Source: Streptomyces sp. YS415
Lineage (GTDB): Bacteria; Actinomycetota; Actinomycetes; Streptomycetales; Streptomycetaceae
Assembly: GCF_023544665.1 (NCBI RefSeq)
Contig: NZ_JAMJFL010000003.1
Location: forward strand, 186,001-250,000
Direction: 5' to 3'
DNA: 64,000 nt
Shown: in pieces, positions 7,987 through 17,488 of the stretch
Position numbering within the stretch: the first letter of the stretch is position 1
How the letters are laid out: each line of letters starts with the position of its first letter
Program-made: the position numbers and the translations under genes
The notes under the pieces: generated by a model
The model's input: the letters and a program-made list of their open reading frames with translations, nothing else
Database searches by the model: none
Told to the model about the DNA's origin: nothing

Positions 7987-9380
7987 GCGCTCGCCGACAC
8001 GGCCTTGGCCGCCTTGCGGGCCGCCACCAGGACGGGGTCCCACACCGGGCTGAACGGCGGGGCGTAGCCGAGGTCCAGGGCCGTCATCCGCTCCACCGTC
8101 ATCCCCGCGGTCAGGGCCACCGCCGCGATGTCCACGCGCTTGGCGGCGCCCTCCCGGCCGACGATCTGCACGCCCAGCAGGCGGCCGGTGCGGCGCTCGG
8201 CGAGGATCTTGACCGTCATCGGGGAGGAGCCGGGGTAGTAGCCGGCCCGGCTGGTCGACTCGACGGTGGCGGTGACGTACTGCAGGCCCGCCCGGCGCGC
8301 GTCCTTCTCGCGCAGGCCCGTGCGGGCGATCTCCAGGTCGCAGACCTTGCTGACCGCGGTGCCGACCACGCCGGGGAAGGTGGCGTAGCCGCCGCCCACG
8401 TTGGTGCCGATGACCTGCCCGTGCTTGTTGGCGTGGGTGCCCAGCGCGATGTGGCGCTCCTGGCCGGAGACCAGGTCGAGGACCTCCACGCAGTCGCCGC
8501 CCGCCCAGATGTTCCCGTGTCCGCGCACCCGCATCGCGAGGTCCGTCAGCAGCCCCTGGTGCCCTCCCAGGGGCAGCCCCGCCTCGCGCGCCAGCGTCGT
8601 CTCCGGGCGGACCCCGATGCCGAGGACGACGACGTCCGCCGGGTACTCGGCGTCCTCGGTGACCACCGCGCGGACCCGGCCGTCGTCGCCGGTGCGGATC
8701 TCGGTGACCTCGGCGCCGTCGACCATGGTGATGCCGAGGCCCGCCATGGCCTCGTGCACCAGGCGGCCCATGTCCGGGTCGAGCGTGGACATCGGCTCCT
8801 CGCCGCGGTTGACGACCGTCACCTCGTAACCGCGCTTGATCAGCGCCTCGGCCATCTCCACGCCGATGTAACCGGCGCCGACCACGACCGCGCGCCGCCC
8901 GCGCGTGCGCGCCAGCGTGTCCAGGAGCGCCTGCCCGTCGCCCAGGCTCTGCACCCCGTGCACGCCCGGCGCGTCGGCGCCCGGCAGGTCGGGGCGGACC
9001 GGTCGCGCACCGGTCGCGATCACGAGGTCGTCGTACGGCGTCCAGGACTCGGCCCCCGAATCGACGTCACGCGCGCGTACCCGCTGCCCGGCCGGGTCGA
9101 TCTCCACGACCTCGGTGCGCATGCGCAGATCGATGTCCCGCGCGCGGTGCTCCTCGGGCGTACGGGCGATCAACTCGTCGCGCCCGGCGACGTCGCCGCC
9201 CACCCAGTACGGGATGCCGCACGCCGAGTACGAGGAGAAGTCGCCGCGTTCGAAGGCCACGATCTCCAGATCGGCGGCGCCCTTCATGCGCCGCGCCTGC
9301 GACGCCGCGGACATCCCCGCGGCGTCGCCGCCGATCACGACCAGCCGTTGCCTCGTACCCCGCCCACGGTTCATGTTCAT
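7983..9380 (-). CDS. FAD-dependent pyridine nucleotide-disulfide oxidoreductase, CoA-disulfide reductase / NADH oxidase type
   Basis: A 465-residue flavoprotein. The FAD-binding motif VVIGGDAAGMSAASQARR is near residue 14, the NAD(P)H-binding motif VVVGAGYIGVEMAEAL near 165, and a dimerisation domain occupies the last 120 residues. The stretch FSSYSACGIPYWVGG near residue 48 carries the single redox-active cysteine found in CoA-disulfide reductases and H2O-forming NADH oxidases, so this is not a dithiol reductase. Streptomyces use mycothiol, so a CoA-disulfide or persulfide substrate is inference. It stands alone and its end overlaps the convergent small gene. Confidence 0.85.
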   Translation of the reverse strand: MNMNRGRGTRQRLVVIGGDAAGMSAASQARRMKGAADLEIVAFERGDFSSYSACGIPYWVGGDVAGRDELIARTPEEHRARDIDLRMRTEVVEIDPAGQRVRARDVDSGAESWTPYDDLVIATGARPVRPDLPGADAPGVHGVQSLGDGQALLDTLARTRGRRAVVVGAGYIGVEMAEALIKRGYEVTVVNRGEEPMSTLDPDMGRLVHEAMAGLGITMVDGAEVTEIRTGDDGRVRAVVTEDAEYPADVVVLGIGVRPETTLAREAGLPLGGHQGLLTDLAMRVRGHGNIWAGGDCVEVLDLVSGQERHIALGTHANKHGQVIGTNVGGGYATFPGVVGTAVSKVCDLEIARTGLREKDARRAGLQYVTATVESTSRAGYYPGSSPMTVKILAERRTGRLLGVQIVGREGAAKRVDIAAVALTAGMTVERMTALDLGYAPPFSPVWDPVLVAARKAAKAVSASA

Positions 9381-9419
9381 GCGAACACGCTACGGGCGCA
9401 GATCATTTCGGGCTCGCGG

Positions 9420-10322
9420 TCAGTCCTCCTCGCGCGCGGGCGCCGGGCGCGGGGTCAGCCGCGGCTGCACCAGCCGCAGCCACAGCACGATCAGCAGGGC
9501 CGCACCCACGGCGAACGGCAGCACCGCCGCCACGGCCATGACGATCCAGCGCAGCATCGTCACGAAGGCGTCCCAGCCGCCCGTGAGCGCGTCCATGACC
9601 CCGGGGTCGTCGTCCTCGGCCACCGCCTTCTTGACCGGCGTCTCGGACAGCGACAGGGTGATGGTGGCCAGGCTCGTGCGGTCCTTCAGGGAGGCCTGCT
9701 GGGCCAGCAGCGACTCCAGGTCCGCCTGGCGGGTGCTCAGTTCGCCCTCCAGCGTCACCACGTCGCTCAGCTTGGTGGCCTGGTCCATCAGCGCCCGGAT
9801 CCGGGTCACGCTGGCCCGCTGCGACTTGATGCGGCTCTCCACGTCGACGACCTGCTCGGTGACGTCCTGCGCCTTGGCGGTGCGGTCGAGCAGCTTGCCG
9901 GTGCCCTCCAGATCGGCGAGGACGTCCGCGTAGGAGCCGACGGGGACGCGCAGCACGACCCGGGTGCGCTCCCGGCCGTCCCCGTCGCGGGTGGTGGTCT
10001 CGTTGCCGACGTAGCCGCCCGCGGTCTCGGCGGTGGTGCGGGCCTCGTCGAGGGCCGTCGGTACGTCCTTCACCTGCACGGTCAGCGACGCCGTACGGAT
10101 GATGTGGCTCGCGGTGATCCTGGGCGGGGCGTCCGCCTTCCCGGCCCCCGAGTCGCCGGCGGCCGGGCCCGCGGCGCTGTCCGCCTGGGACTTGGCGGCC
10201 TCGTTGCTGCCGCCGGAGTCGCTGGAGTCGGCGCCGCCGGTGCATCCGGTCAGTGCCAGGGCCGCCGCCAGCAGAACTCCGGCGAGCGCCCGGACGGGTC
10301 GTACGGAACGTCGTGCGCGCAT
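9420..10322 (-). CDS. DUF4349 domain lipoprotein
   Basis: A 300-residue envelope protein. The signal peptide ends in a lipobox, LALTGC, with the lipidated cysteine near residue 27, followed by a Ser/Ala/Gly-rich linker. Residues about 70-250 match DUF4349, including ITASHIIRTASLTVQVKDV and a coiled-coil region (VESRIKSQRASVTRIRALM, LEGELSTRQADLESLLAQQ). A transmembrane segment follows near 265-290 with a basic tail, so the protein appears anchored at both ends. The family is often near electron-transport or stress genes but has no defined activity. It is divergent from the haem gene downstream. Confidence 0.85.
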   Translation of the reverse strand: MRARRSVRPVRALAGVLLAAALALTGCTGGADSSDSGGSNEAAKSQADSAAGPAAGDSGAGKADAPPRITASHIIRTASLTVQVKDVPTALDEARTTAETAGGYVGNETTTRDGDGRERTRVVLRVPVGSYADVLADLEGTGKLLDRTAKAQDVTEQVVDVESRIKSQRASVTRIRALMDQATKLSDVVTLEGELSTRQADLESLLAQQASLKDRTSLATITLSLSETPVKKAVAEDDDPGVMDALTGGWDAFVTMLRWIVMAVAAVLPFAVGAALLIVLWLRLVQPRLTPRPAPAREED

Positions 10323-10493
10323 GGTGGTGTTCCCCCCGAGGGTCGTGACGACTGATGGTTCTTCGACGCCGGAAGGGGCCCGGACGTTGGCGTCCGGTGG
10401 TTCCGATGCGGTCACGGTCCGGACTCGGGCCGGGCACGCGGGGGCCGGACGGGCGTGGGCGGGAGTGTCAGTGGCGTTTGAGAGAGTGGGATC

Positions 10494-11951
10494 ATGCACG
10501 CAGCGGACACTCCAGCGGAACACGGACAGGTCGTCGTCATCGGCGCCGGGATCGCCGGCCTCGCGGCGGCCCACCGGCTGCTGGCCGGGGGCAGCCGGGT
10601 GACCCTGCTGGAGGCGGCGGACCGGATCGGCGGCAAGCTGCTGCCCGGCGAGATCGCGGGCGTCCGGGTGGACCTCGGCGCCGAGTCGATGCTGGCCCGC
10701 CGCCCCGAGGCCGTGGGACTCGCCCGCGAGGCCGGTCTCGCCGAGCACCTCCAGCCGCCGGCCACCGCCACCGCCTCCCTGTGGACCCGCGGTGCCCTGC
10801 GCCCCATGCCCAAGGGGCATGTCATGGGCGTGCCCGGCACCGCCGCCGCCCTGGCCGGCGTCCTGTCCGACGAGGGCCTGGCCCGTATCGAGCGCGAGGC
10901 CGAACTGCCGCGCACCGAGGTCGGTGACGATGTGGCGGTCGGCGCGTACGTGGCGGAGCGGCTGGGCCGCGAGGTGGTCGACCGGCTGGTCGAGCCCCTG
11001 CTGGGCGGGGTGTACGCGGGCGACGCCTACCGCATCTCGATGCGCTCGGCCGTCCCGCAGCTCTTCCGGGCCGCGCAGGCCCACGACTCCCTGACCGAGG
11101 CGGTCCGCGCCGTCCAGGCCAAGGCTGCGGCGGCTCAGCAGAGCGGCCCGGTCTTCATGGGCATCGACGGCGGCATCGGCACGCTTGCGCTCGCCGTCGC
11201 TCAGGCGGTGCGGGCCAGGGGCGGCGAGATCCGCACCGGCGCGCCGGTGACCGGGCTGCGCCGCGAGCCGGACGGCTGGCGGGTCGTCACCGGCGACCGG
11301 ACGCTGCACGCGGACGCCGTCGTCGTCGCCGTACCCGCGCGGGCCGCCGCCGGCCTGCTGCGCGCCGAGGCCCCGGCCGCCGCGACCGAGCTGGCCGCCG
11401 TCGAGTACGCCTCCATGGCCCTGGTCACCCTCGCCTACCGGCGCGCCGACACCGCGCTGCCCGACGGCAGCGGCTTCCTGGTGCCGCCCGTCGACGGCCG
11501 CACCATCAAGGCGTCGACCTTCGCCTCCCACAAGTGGGGCTGGATCGCCGACCAGGACCCGGACGTGCTGGTCCTGCGCACCTCCCTCGGGCGGTACGGC
11601 GAGACGGAGATCCTCCAGCGGGAGGACACCGACCTCGTCGAGGTCTCCCGGCAGGACCTGAAGGCGGCCACCGGACTGGACGCCACCCCGCTCGCCACCC
11701 GCGTCACCCGCTGGACCGACGGCCTGCCCCAGTACCCGGTCGGCCACCACGCGCGCGTCGCCCGCATCCGCGAGCACCTGGCCAAGGTGCCGGGCCTGGC
11801 GGTGTGCGGCGCCGCCTACGACGGCGTGGGCATCCCGGCGTGCATCGCGAGCGCGTACGCGGCCGTCGACCAGATCCACGGCGATCTGCGCGCCGTGCAG
11901 CGGCTCACCGCCCACCCGGTGCAGAGTCTGCACGGAGGGGCGGGAGAATAA
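10494..11951 (+). CDS. hemY: Coproporphyrinogen III oxidase / protoporphyrinogen oxidase, HemY (CgoX) type
   Basis: A 485-residue FAD enzyme of the HemG/HemY amine-oxidase superfamily. The dinucleotide motif [21 protein letters not shown] begins near residue 13, and the N-terminal RIGGK and [11 protein letters not shown] stretches are family-typical. In actinobacteria this enzyme normally oxidises coproporphyrinogen III to coproporphyrin III. It lies five bases before hemQ, the last enzyme of that route, and the two are very likely co-transcribed. The name hemG is also used for this gene. Confidence 0.93.
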   Translation: MHAADTPAEHGQVVVIGAGIAGLAAAHRLLAGGSRVTLLEAADRIGGKLLPGEIAGVRVDLGAESMLARRPEAVGLAREAGLAEHLQPPATATASLWTRGALRPMPKGHVMGVPGTAAALAGVLSDEGLARIEREAELPRTEVGDDVAVGAYVAERLGREVVDRLVEPLLGGVYAGDAYRISMRSAVPQLFRAAQAHDSLTEAVRAVQAKAAAAQQSGPVFMGIDGGIGTLALAVAQAVRARGGEIRTGAPVTGLRREPDGWRVVTGDRTLHADAVVVAVPARAAAGLLRAEAPAAATELAAVEYASMALVTLAYRRADTALPDGSGFLVPPVDGRTIKASTFASHKWGWIADQDPDVLVLRTSLGRYGETEILQREDTDLVEVSRQDLKAATGLDATPLATRVTRWTDGLPQYPVGHHARVARIREHLAKVPGLAVCGAAYDGVGIPACIASAYAAVDQIHGDLRAVQRLTAHPVQSLHGGAGE

Positions 11952-11956
11952 GGGCC

Positions 11957-12688
11957 ATGAGTGACGACGCCCCCACCACCGAGTCCGGCAGGATCCCGAA
12001 CAAGGGCAAGCTGGCCAAGGACCTCAACGATGTCATCCGCTACACCCTCTGGTCCGTCTTCCGGCTGAAGGACGTGCTCCCCGAGGACCGCGCGGGCTAC
12101 GCCGACGAGGTCCAGGAGCTGTTCGACCAGCTCGCCGCCAAGGACGTGACCGTCCGCGGCACCTACGACGTGTCCGGGCTGCGCGCCGACGCCGACGTCA
12201 TGATCTGGTGGCACGCCGAGACCAGCGACCAGCTCCAGGAGGCGTACAACCTCTTCCGCCGCACCCGGCTCGGCCGGGCGCTGGAGCCGGTCTGGTCGAA
12301 CATGGCACTGCACCGCCCCGCCGAGTTCAACCGCTCGCACATCCCGGCGTTCCTCGCCGACGAGACGCCCCGCGACTACGTCAGCGTCTACCCCTTCGTG
12401 CGCAGCTACGACTGGTACCTGCTGCCCGACGAGGACCGCCGCCGCATGCTCGCCGACCACGGCAAGATGGCCCGCGGCTACCCGGACGTCCGCGCCAACA
12501 CGGTCGCGTCCTTCTCGCTGGGCGACTACGAGTGGATCCTCGCCTTCGAGGCGGACGAGCTGTACCGCATCGTCGACCTGATGCGCCACCTGCGCGCGTC
12601 GGAGGCCCGTATGCACGTACGCGAGGAGGTCCCGTTCTACACGGGCCGCCGCAAGTCGGTCGCCGATCTGATCGCCGGGCTCGCCTGA
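11957..12688 (+). CDS. hemQ: HemQ / coproheme decarboxylase (chlorite-dismutase fold)
   Basis: A 243-residue member of the chlorite-dismutase-like family that converts coproheme to haem b with peroxide in Gram-positive bacteria. Recognised from [17 protein letters not shown], the central [21 protein letters not shown] and the C-terminal [11 protein letters not shown]. The tyrosine in WYLLP probably corresponds to the radical-forming tyrosine of studied ChdC enzymes; the catalytic arginine of true chlorite dismutases is not expected in this subgroup. ATG at 11957 sits five bases after the hemY stop; an upstream reading frame extension is antisense-like low-complexity and was rejected. Ferrochelatase is not in this window. 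Confidence 0.93.
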   Translation: MSDDAPTTESGRIPNKGKLAKDLNDVIRYTLWSVFRLKDVLPEDRAGYADEVQELFDQLAAKDVTVRGTYDVSGLRADADVMIWWHAETSDQLQEAYNLFRRTRLGRALEPVWSNMALHRPAEFNRSHIPAFLADETPRDYVSVYPFVRSYDWYLLPDEDRRRMLADHGKMARGYPDVRANTVASFSLGDYEWILAFEADELYRIVDLMRHLRASEARMHVREEVPFYTGRRKSVADLIAGLA

Positions 12689-12704
12689 GCCCCTCAGGGG
12701 CGCC

Positions 12705-14282
12705 TCACGTGGCAGGACGCGGCTCCAGGCGCGGCGCACACGCGGTGCGCCGCACCGGAAGCCGCCCCTCCAGCAAGTACGCCTCCACATGCGCGTTGAC
12801 GCACGCGTTCGGCCCGCCCGCGATCCCGTGCGTCCCCGCGTCCCGCTCGGTCACCAGCACCGAGTCCCCGAGCCGCCGGTGCAGCTCCAGCGCCCCCTGA
12901 TAGGGCGCCGCGGCATCCCGCTCGGCGGCGAGGATCAGCGTCGGCGGCAGCTCACCGGGCGCCGTCCGCACATCGAGCGGCCGCTGACGCGGCGCGGGCC
13001 AGAAGGCGCAGGGCAGGTTCGCCCACACGTTGTCCCACGTCTCGAACGGCGCCACCCGGGCGAGCCGGGTGTTGTCCCGGTCCCACACCCGCCACTCCGT
13101 GGGCCAGGGCGCGTCGTTGCACTCGACGGCCGTGTACACCGCCTTGCTGTTCTCCGCCTCGGCGGCGGCCTCCGTCACCGGCGCGGCGATCCCGATCAGC
13201 GGCTTGGGGTCGCCCTGGAGATACGCCGACAGCGCCTGCGCCCGGTACGGCCAGTAGTCGTCGTAGTACCCGGCCTGCAGAAACGCCCCCTGCAGCTGTC
13301 CCGGCCCCACCTTCCCGCCCGCCGGTTCCGCGGCGAGCTGCGCGCGCGCCCGCTCGTAGCTGCGCAGCACCTTCGCGGGGGTGTCGCCCAGCCGGTACAC
13401 CTTGTGGTGCTTGGCGACCCACTCCCGGAAGTCCGCCCAGCGGCCCTCGAACGCGGCCGACTGGTCGAGGTTGTTGCGGTACCAGATCTGCTCCGGGTCC
13501 GGGTTCACGGCCGCGTCGAACACCATCCGGCGCACCCGCGAGGGGAAGAGCGCCGCGTACAGGGCGCCGTAGTACGTGCCGTAGGACGCGCCCATGAACG
13601 TCAGCCGCTCCTCGCCCAGCGCGGCCCGCAGGACGTCGAGGTCGCGGGCGTTGTTCAGGGAGTGGTAGTGCCGCAGCGCGCCACCGGACCGCTGGGCGCA
13701 GCCGCGCGCGTACGCCTTGGCCCGCGCGATGCGTTCCTGCTTGTACGACTCCGAGGGGTGGGTGGGCGCCTGTGACGGCCCCTTGAAGAAGTGCTTGGGG
13801 TCCTGGCAGGACAGCGGAGCGCTGCGGCCCACCCCGCGGGGGGCGTAGCCGACGAGGTCGTAGGCGGCCGCGAGGCGCTTCCACTCGGGCATCAGGCCGA
13901 TCAGCGGGAAGTACATGCCCGAGGCGCCGGGGCCGCCCGGGTTGAAGACCAGGGCGCCCTGCCGCGGCACCCGGCGCTTGCTGTTGTGCGGGTCCGTGTG
14001 GGTGGCCCGCACCCGGCTGACCGTCAGCTCGATCTGCCGGCCGTCCGGACGTGCGTAGTCCAGCGGGACCTTGACCGTGCCGCACTGCAGGGAGCCCGGC
14101 ATGTCCTGCTCCTGGGAGCAGGAGCCGAAGTCGATGCCGGTCACCCTCGCGCGCGCGGCGGCCACCACGGTGCCGCGCAGCTCGGCCGTACCCGGGGCGG
14201 CCTCCGCGCCGCCGGCCGGGGTGGCGGCGAGGGTGGTCAGGAGCAGCGACCCGGCGGCCGTGTAGAGGGTGAGGGCTCTCAT
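12705..14282 (-). CDS. Secreted alpha/beta hydrolase, TAP-like (tripeptidyl aminopeptidase family)
   Basis: A 525-residue exported hydrolase. A Sec signal peptide occupies about the first 27 residues, ending at GGAEA. The oxyanion region NPGGPGASG is near 114-122, the nucleophile is S233 in MGASYGTYYG, and the C-terminal TAP-like domain carries an aspartate in AAERDAAAPYQGA and a histidine in DAGTHGIAGG. The family includes Streptomyces tripeptidyl aminopeptidases and mycobacterial exported peptidases or esterases, so the substrate may be peptides or lipid esters. The gene ends 17 bases from the convergent hemQ stop, with a small GCCCC-TCA-GGGGC hairpin between them. Confidence 0.9.
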   Translation of the reverse strand: MRALTLYTAAGSLLLTTLAATPAGGAEAAPGTAELRGTVVAAARARVTGIDFGSCSQEQDMPGSLQCGTVKVPLDYARPDGRQIELTVSRVRATHTDPHNSKRRVPRQGALVFNPGGPGASGMYFPLIGLMPEWKRLAAAYDLVGYAPRGVGRSAPLSCQDPKHFFKGPSQAPTHPSESYKQERIARAKAYARGCAQRSGGALRHYHSLNNARDLDVLRAALGEERLTFMGASYGTYYGALYAALFPSRVRRMVFDAAVNPDPEQIWYRNNLDQSAAFEGRWADFREWVAKHHKVYRLGDTPAKVLRSYERARAQLAAEPAGGKVGPGQLQGAFLQAGYYDDYWPYRAQALSAYLQGDPKPLIGIAAPVTEAAAEAENSKAVYTAVECNDAPWPTEWRVWDRDNTRLARVAPFETWDNVWANLPCAFWPAPRQRPLDVRTAPGELPPTLILAAERDAAAPYQGALELHRRLGDSVLVTERDAGTHGIAGGPNACVNAHVEAYLLEGRLPVRRTACAPRLEPRPAT

Positions 14283-14405
14283 CGCGTATCCCTTCGGTGC
14301 ACGGACGCAACAAAAGGGATGCTTCGTTCGGTTGTGGGCGAAGGCAAGCACCGTCCGCCCGGTGTCGGCGCCAATGCCCCCTGTGCGCCCCCTGGGTGCG
14401 GGGTG

Positions 14406-15179
14406 TCAGTCGCGCCAGAGGGACGCGCGCTGCTCGAAGGCCGCCCGCAGGTCCGGCTCGCCGACCGCGCGGACGCCGCGCACGGCGACGGTGGTGAGGT
14501 ACGTACGGTCGTCCCCGCCGCCCGTGTGCCGGGACAACGCGCCCAGCAGCCGCTGTCCGGCCGGCGACGCCCAGCGCGAGTACGGGTGGACCTCGACGCG
14601 CGCGATGGCCAGGCAGCTCAGGGTGAGCGCGAGCGGCAGCCCGAACCAGAGGGCGACCAGATGGCGGGGCAACTCGGCCCCGCCGGGCAGGAGCAGGGCG
14701 ATCCCGCCCAGCGCCAGGACGGCCACCGCGGCGAGCCGCACCCGCTGGACCTCGGCCGCTATACCGGTGCGGGCTCCGTCGGGAACGGCGAGACCGGCCC
14801 GGACGAGCCGTTCGGCGAGGGTGCCCACCGCCTCGGCGTCGGCCGCGGCGTCCCGCACCGGCGCGATGGGGGACTGCCCGCCGGGCCCGATGGCCCCTAT
14901 GACGGACCGTTCGATGTCGTCCCGGCCGCGCGGGTCGACGACCGTCGCCCAGCCGGTGCGGGCGAGCAGCAGCCGGCGCTGACGGGCCATGGAGACGAGC
15001 GTGAGATCGGCCACCCGGCGCGGGCCGCCCGACAGGAACGCGGCCTCGTACAGCGTCAGGTCGTGCTCCCGGCCCGCGTGCACGTCGACGGCCGCCGCGT
15101 GGACGGCGGCCAGGCACAGCCGGGTGCACGCGAGGCCGGCGACGGCCCAGGCCAGCAGCAGGAGAAGGACCCAGAACAT
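14406..15179 (-). CDS. TIGR04222 domain membrane protein
   Basis: A 257-residue protein with an N-terminal hydrophobic segment (MFWVLLLLLAWAVAGLAC), a soluble region containing LTLYEAAFLSGGPRRVAD, which is the recognisable TIGR04222 stretch, and two further transmembrane segments near 145-190. Members are often encoded beside DUF692 genes, as here. Many relatives end in a Gly/Cys-rich low-complexity tail; this one instead ends LRAAFEQRASLWRD, so that tail is missing. A palindrome lies between this gene and the DUF692 stop. Function is unknown; a role with the DUF692 enzyme at the membrane is inference. Confidence 0.8.
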   Translation of the reverse strand: MFWVLLLLLAWAVAGLACTRLCLAAVHAAAVDVHAGREHDLTLYEAAFLSGGPRRVADLTLVSMARQRRLLLARTGWATVVDPRGRDDIERSVIGAIGPGGQSPIAPVRDAAADAEAVGTLAERLVRAGLAVPDGARTGIAAEVQRVRLAAVAVLALGGIALLLPGGAELPRHLVALWFGLPLALTLSCLAIARVEVHPYSRWASPAGQRLLGALSRHTGGGDDRTYLTTVAVRGVRAVGEPDLRAAFEQRASLWRD

Positions 15180-15236
15180 GCCGCGTTTCTATGCCAAGGG
15201 CGCGTGCGGACGCCATGCCTTATTCACCATCCGGAC

Positions 15237-15262
15237 GGAGCGTTGCCGATATGCAACGTTCC
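15237..15262. promoter_or_regulatory. Inverted repeat between the DUF692 and TIGR04222 genes
   Basis: GGAGCGTTGC and GCAACGTTCC form ten-base arms with one mismatch around a six-base centre. The repeat lies 11 bases after the DUF692 stop and 58 bases before the TIGR04222 start, both read leftwards. No T-run follows, so an operator for the downstream gene is as likely as a terminator or RNA hairpin. Confidence 0.45.
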
Positions 15263-15272
15263 GTAGGAAACG

Positions 15273-16619
15273 TCAGGGCTTCGCGGGCCTCTTGTCCACC
15301 GGAGGGGCCATGGGAGGGGGCACGGGCGGGGTTCCCCGGCGGGTCAACGTGCGCCGTATCCGCGCCAGCCGCGCGGGCGGGCGCGGGGCCGGGCCCGAGC
15401 GCTCCCGCCGCCACCGGCCCAGCTCCCTGCGGGCGCGGCTGTCCAGCGCCCCCTCGGCGGCGAGCAGGTGACCGGCGAAGTCGAGCGCGTCGCGTCGGTA
15501 GCCGTCCGTCATGGGGTTGCGCTGGGCGTAGGCGAGGAAGGCGGGACGGTAGCGCGGGCCGAGGATGACGGGCAGTTCGGGCGCGACCTTCGCCACGACG
15601 TCCGCCCGCTTCCCGGCCAGCGCCCGCGCCTGGACGCCCAGCCGCGTCCGGTCGAATCCCTCGGGCACCGGTGTCCCCGCGACGAGCGCGGACAGCAGCG
15701 CGGCCTGGGCGAGGGCCAGGCGCTCGCGGGCGGCCGGGGAGATCGGTTCCGCGGTGCGGCGGCCAGCCGGGGCGGCCGGGGTCCCCGGCTCCTGGCCGCC
15801 CTTCTCGACGGCCGCCCGGATCTGCGCCAACTCCCGCTCCAGCTCGGCCGGTTCGGGGAAGTTCTCGTCGCGCTCCAGCAGGACGCCGGGCGGGGCGATG
15901 CGCGAGGCCAGGTCGGTGAGGATGTCGAGCACCGGCCGCGGGACCGGGTGGGCGTGGCTGTCGTGCCAGACGCCGTCCCGCTCGAAGCCGCCCGCGACAT
16001 GGACGTACGCGATGGCCTCCAGGGGGAGGTGGGCGAGCGCCTCGGCCGGGTCCTCGCCCCGGTTGACGTGGTTGGTGTGCAGGTTGGCCACGTCGATGAG
16101 CAGCCGGACGCCGGTGCGGTCGGCCAGTTCGTAGAGGAACTGTCCCTCGGTCAGTTCCTCGCCGGGCCAGGCGATCAGTGCGGCGATGTTCTCGACGGCG
16201 AGCGGGACGGGCAGCGCGTCCTGGGCGATCCGGATGTTCTCGCACAGCACGTCCAGGGCGTCCCGGGTGCGCGGCACGGGCAGCAGATGGCCCGCCTCCA
16301 GCGGCGGTGACGCGGTGAGCGGGCCGCCCGCCCGGACGAACGCGATGTGCTCGGTGACCAGCGGCGAGCCCAGCGCCTCGGCCCGCTCGGCGAGTGCGGT
16401 GAGCCGGGCGGCGTCGGGCCGGTCGGCGCCGCCGAGGCCGAGCGAGACACCGTGCGGGACCACGGTGACCCCGCGCTCGCGCAGCCGCAGCAACGCCGCC
16501 GGGAGATGGCCGGGGCACACGTTCTCGGCGACCACCTCGACCCAGTCGATGCCCGGCATGCGTTCCACGGCGTCCGCGATCTCCGGCCGCCACCCGATCC
16601 CCGTACCCAGTCGCTCCAT
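15273..16619 (-). CDS. DUF692 (MNIO, multinuclear non-haem iron oxidative enzyme) family protein with C-terminal extension
   Basis: A 448-residue protein. Residues 1 to about 275 form a TIM-barrel of the DUF692 family, with likely metal ligands in [53 protein letters not shown] and [11 protein letters not shown]. Characterised relatives (MbnB and others) use two or three irons to modify cysteines in ribosomal peptides. A further 170 residues, including [22 protein letters not shown], form a helical domain that peptide-modifying members usually lack. ATG at 16619 is preferred over an upstream GTG. It is upstream of the TIGR04222 gene on the same strand. No obvious precursor peptide was found beside it. 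Confidence 0.85.
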   Translation of the reverse strand: MERLGTGIGWRPEIADAVERMPGIDWVEVVAENVCPGHLPAALLRLRERGVTVVPHGVSLGLGGADRPDAARLTALAERAEALGSPLVTEHIAFVRAGGPLTASPPLEAGHLLPVPRTRDALDVLCENIRIAQDALPVPLAVENIAALIAWPGEELTEGQFLYELADRTGVRLLIDVANLHTNHVNRGEDPAEALAHLPLEAIAYVHVAGGFERDGVWHDSHAHPVPRPVLDILTDLASRIAPPGVLLERDENFPEPAELERELAQIRAAVEKGGQEPGTPAAPAGRRTAEPISPAARERLALAQAALLSALVAGTPVPEGFDRTRLGVQARALAGKRADVVAKVAPELPVILGPRYRPAFLAYAQRNPMTDGYRRDALDFAGHLLAAEGALDSRARRELGRWRRERSGPAPRPPARLARIRRTLTRRGTPPVPPPMAPPVDKRPAKP

Positions 16620-16725
16620 GGTCGTCCCCCTCCGACACGCCCAGCACGTGCGTGCAGGGGGTATGGCCCCGGCGGGCGGCGGCGAACCCCTTCGGCCGGG
16701 GCTTCAGAGCAACATTTGAGGTTGG

Positions 16726-17442
16726 CTAGCGCAGGGCGGGGTGATCGGCGACCACCGTGCAGGAGCCGGGGGCGATCTCCGTGAAGCCGGCGTCCCGTAC
16801 GACCGGCAGGCCGCTCGTGGTGAGGGCGGGCCAGCGGTCGCGGGGCGCCGTCCGTACGGCGAGCGGGAAGCCGGCGTCGCGCCAGGCCCTGCGCTCCTCC
16901 TCCGCGAGGTCCCACCAGGCGAGCTGGGCGCCGTGACCGGCCTGGGCCATCGCCTTGCCGGCCGACATGCCGAGGTCGGGGTTGAGCCACAGCACCGGGG
17001 CCGCCGGGTCCGCGGCGACCGGGTCCTGCGGGTCGTCGAGGTCGGTGCCGGAGACCTGGAGCCGGGCGAGCTCCTTGGGCCAGCCGTCGAGGGGGACGGG
17101 CGGGAACACCCGTACCTCGGCCGTCCCGCCGGTCACCGTGATCCCCGGCAGGGCCTCCGCCCGCCGCCACTCGGCGCCCCGGGCCCGCCGTACGACCTTG
17201 CGGATCCGGGCGTCCTGCCAGTCCCGCACGGCCTCGGCCCACTCGCCGTCCCCGGCGGCCCGCTCGTCCGCGAGCATCACCAGCACGGCACGGGCGGCGG
17301 TCTCCAGGGCGTCGGTGCGGGCCGGGGGAGCGGCCCGCTCGATGCGCACGACGAGCGGCAGCACGTACTGCGGGGCGAGGTCGCGGGGGGTGGGCTCGGC
17401 ACGGAAGGGGCTGTCGGCGGCGGACGCGGTTTCTTGGCTCAC
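16726..17442 (-). CDS. Peptidyl-tRNA hydrolase PTH2-like protein
   Basis: A 238-residue cytoplasmic protein. The C-terminal half carries the PTH2-like stretch DLGMSAGKAMAQAGHGAQLAWW near residue 157, which in PTH2 enzymes forms the catalytic region; the N-terminal half (QYVLPLVVRIERAAPP and following) is an actinobacterial addition. Such proteins are annotated as aminoacyl- or peptidyl-tRNA hydrolases, but the extra domain means activity is not certain. GTG at 17442 gives VSQETASAADS. It is 106 bases upstream of the DUF692 gene. Confidence 0.72.
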   Translation of the reverse strand: MSQETASAADSPFRAEPTPRDLAPQYVLPLVVRIERAAPPARTDALETAARAVLVMLADERAAGDGEWAEAVRDWQDARIRKVVRRARGAEWRRAEALPGITVTGGTAEVRVFPPVPLDGWPKELARLQVSGTDLDDPQDPVAADPAAPVLWLNPDLGMSAGKAMAQAGHGAQLAWWDLAEEERRAWRDAGFPLAVRTAPRDRWPALTTSGLPVVRDAGFTEIAPGSCTVVADHPALR

Positions 17443-17488
17443 CCCGCCCAGTCTGCCAGCCGGAAGGCCGGCGCCCGGCTGCCGCGGA

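Noticed and set aside
11534..11956. Long upstream extension of the HemQ reading frame
   Set aside because: It overlaps the well-defined HemY coding region and is Arg/Pro-rich; ATG 11957 gives the family N-terminus.
14283..14350. Promoter TTGCCT-N17-AAGCAT before the TAP-like hydrolase and extension to ATG 14351
   Set aside because: The -10 match is too weak to report, and the extended N-terminus would put 23 polar residues before the signal peptide.
16620..16725. Search for an MNIO precursor peptide gene upstream of DUF692
   Set aside because: Only very short frames occur on the coding strand (one of three codons from ATG); nothing cysteine-containing and plausible was found.
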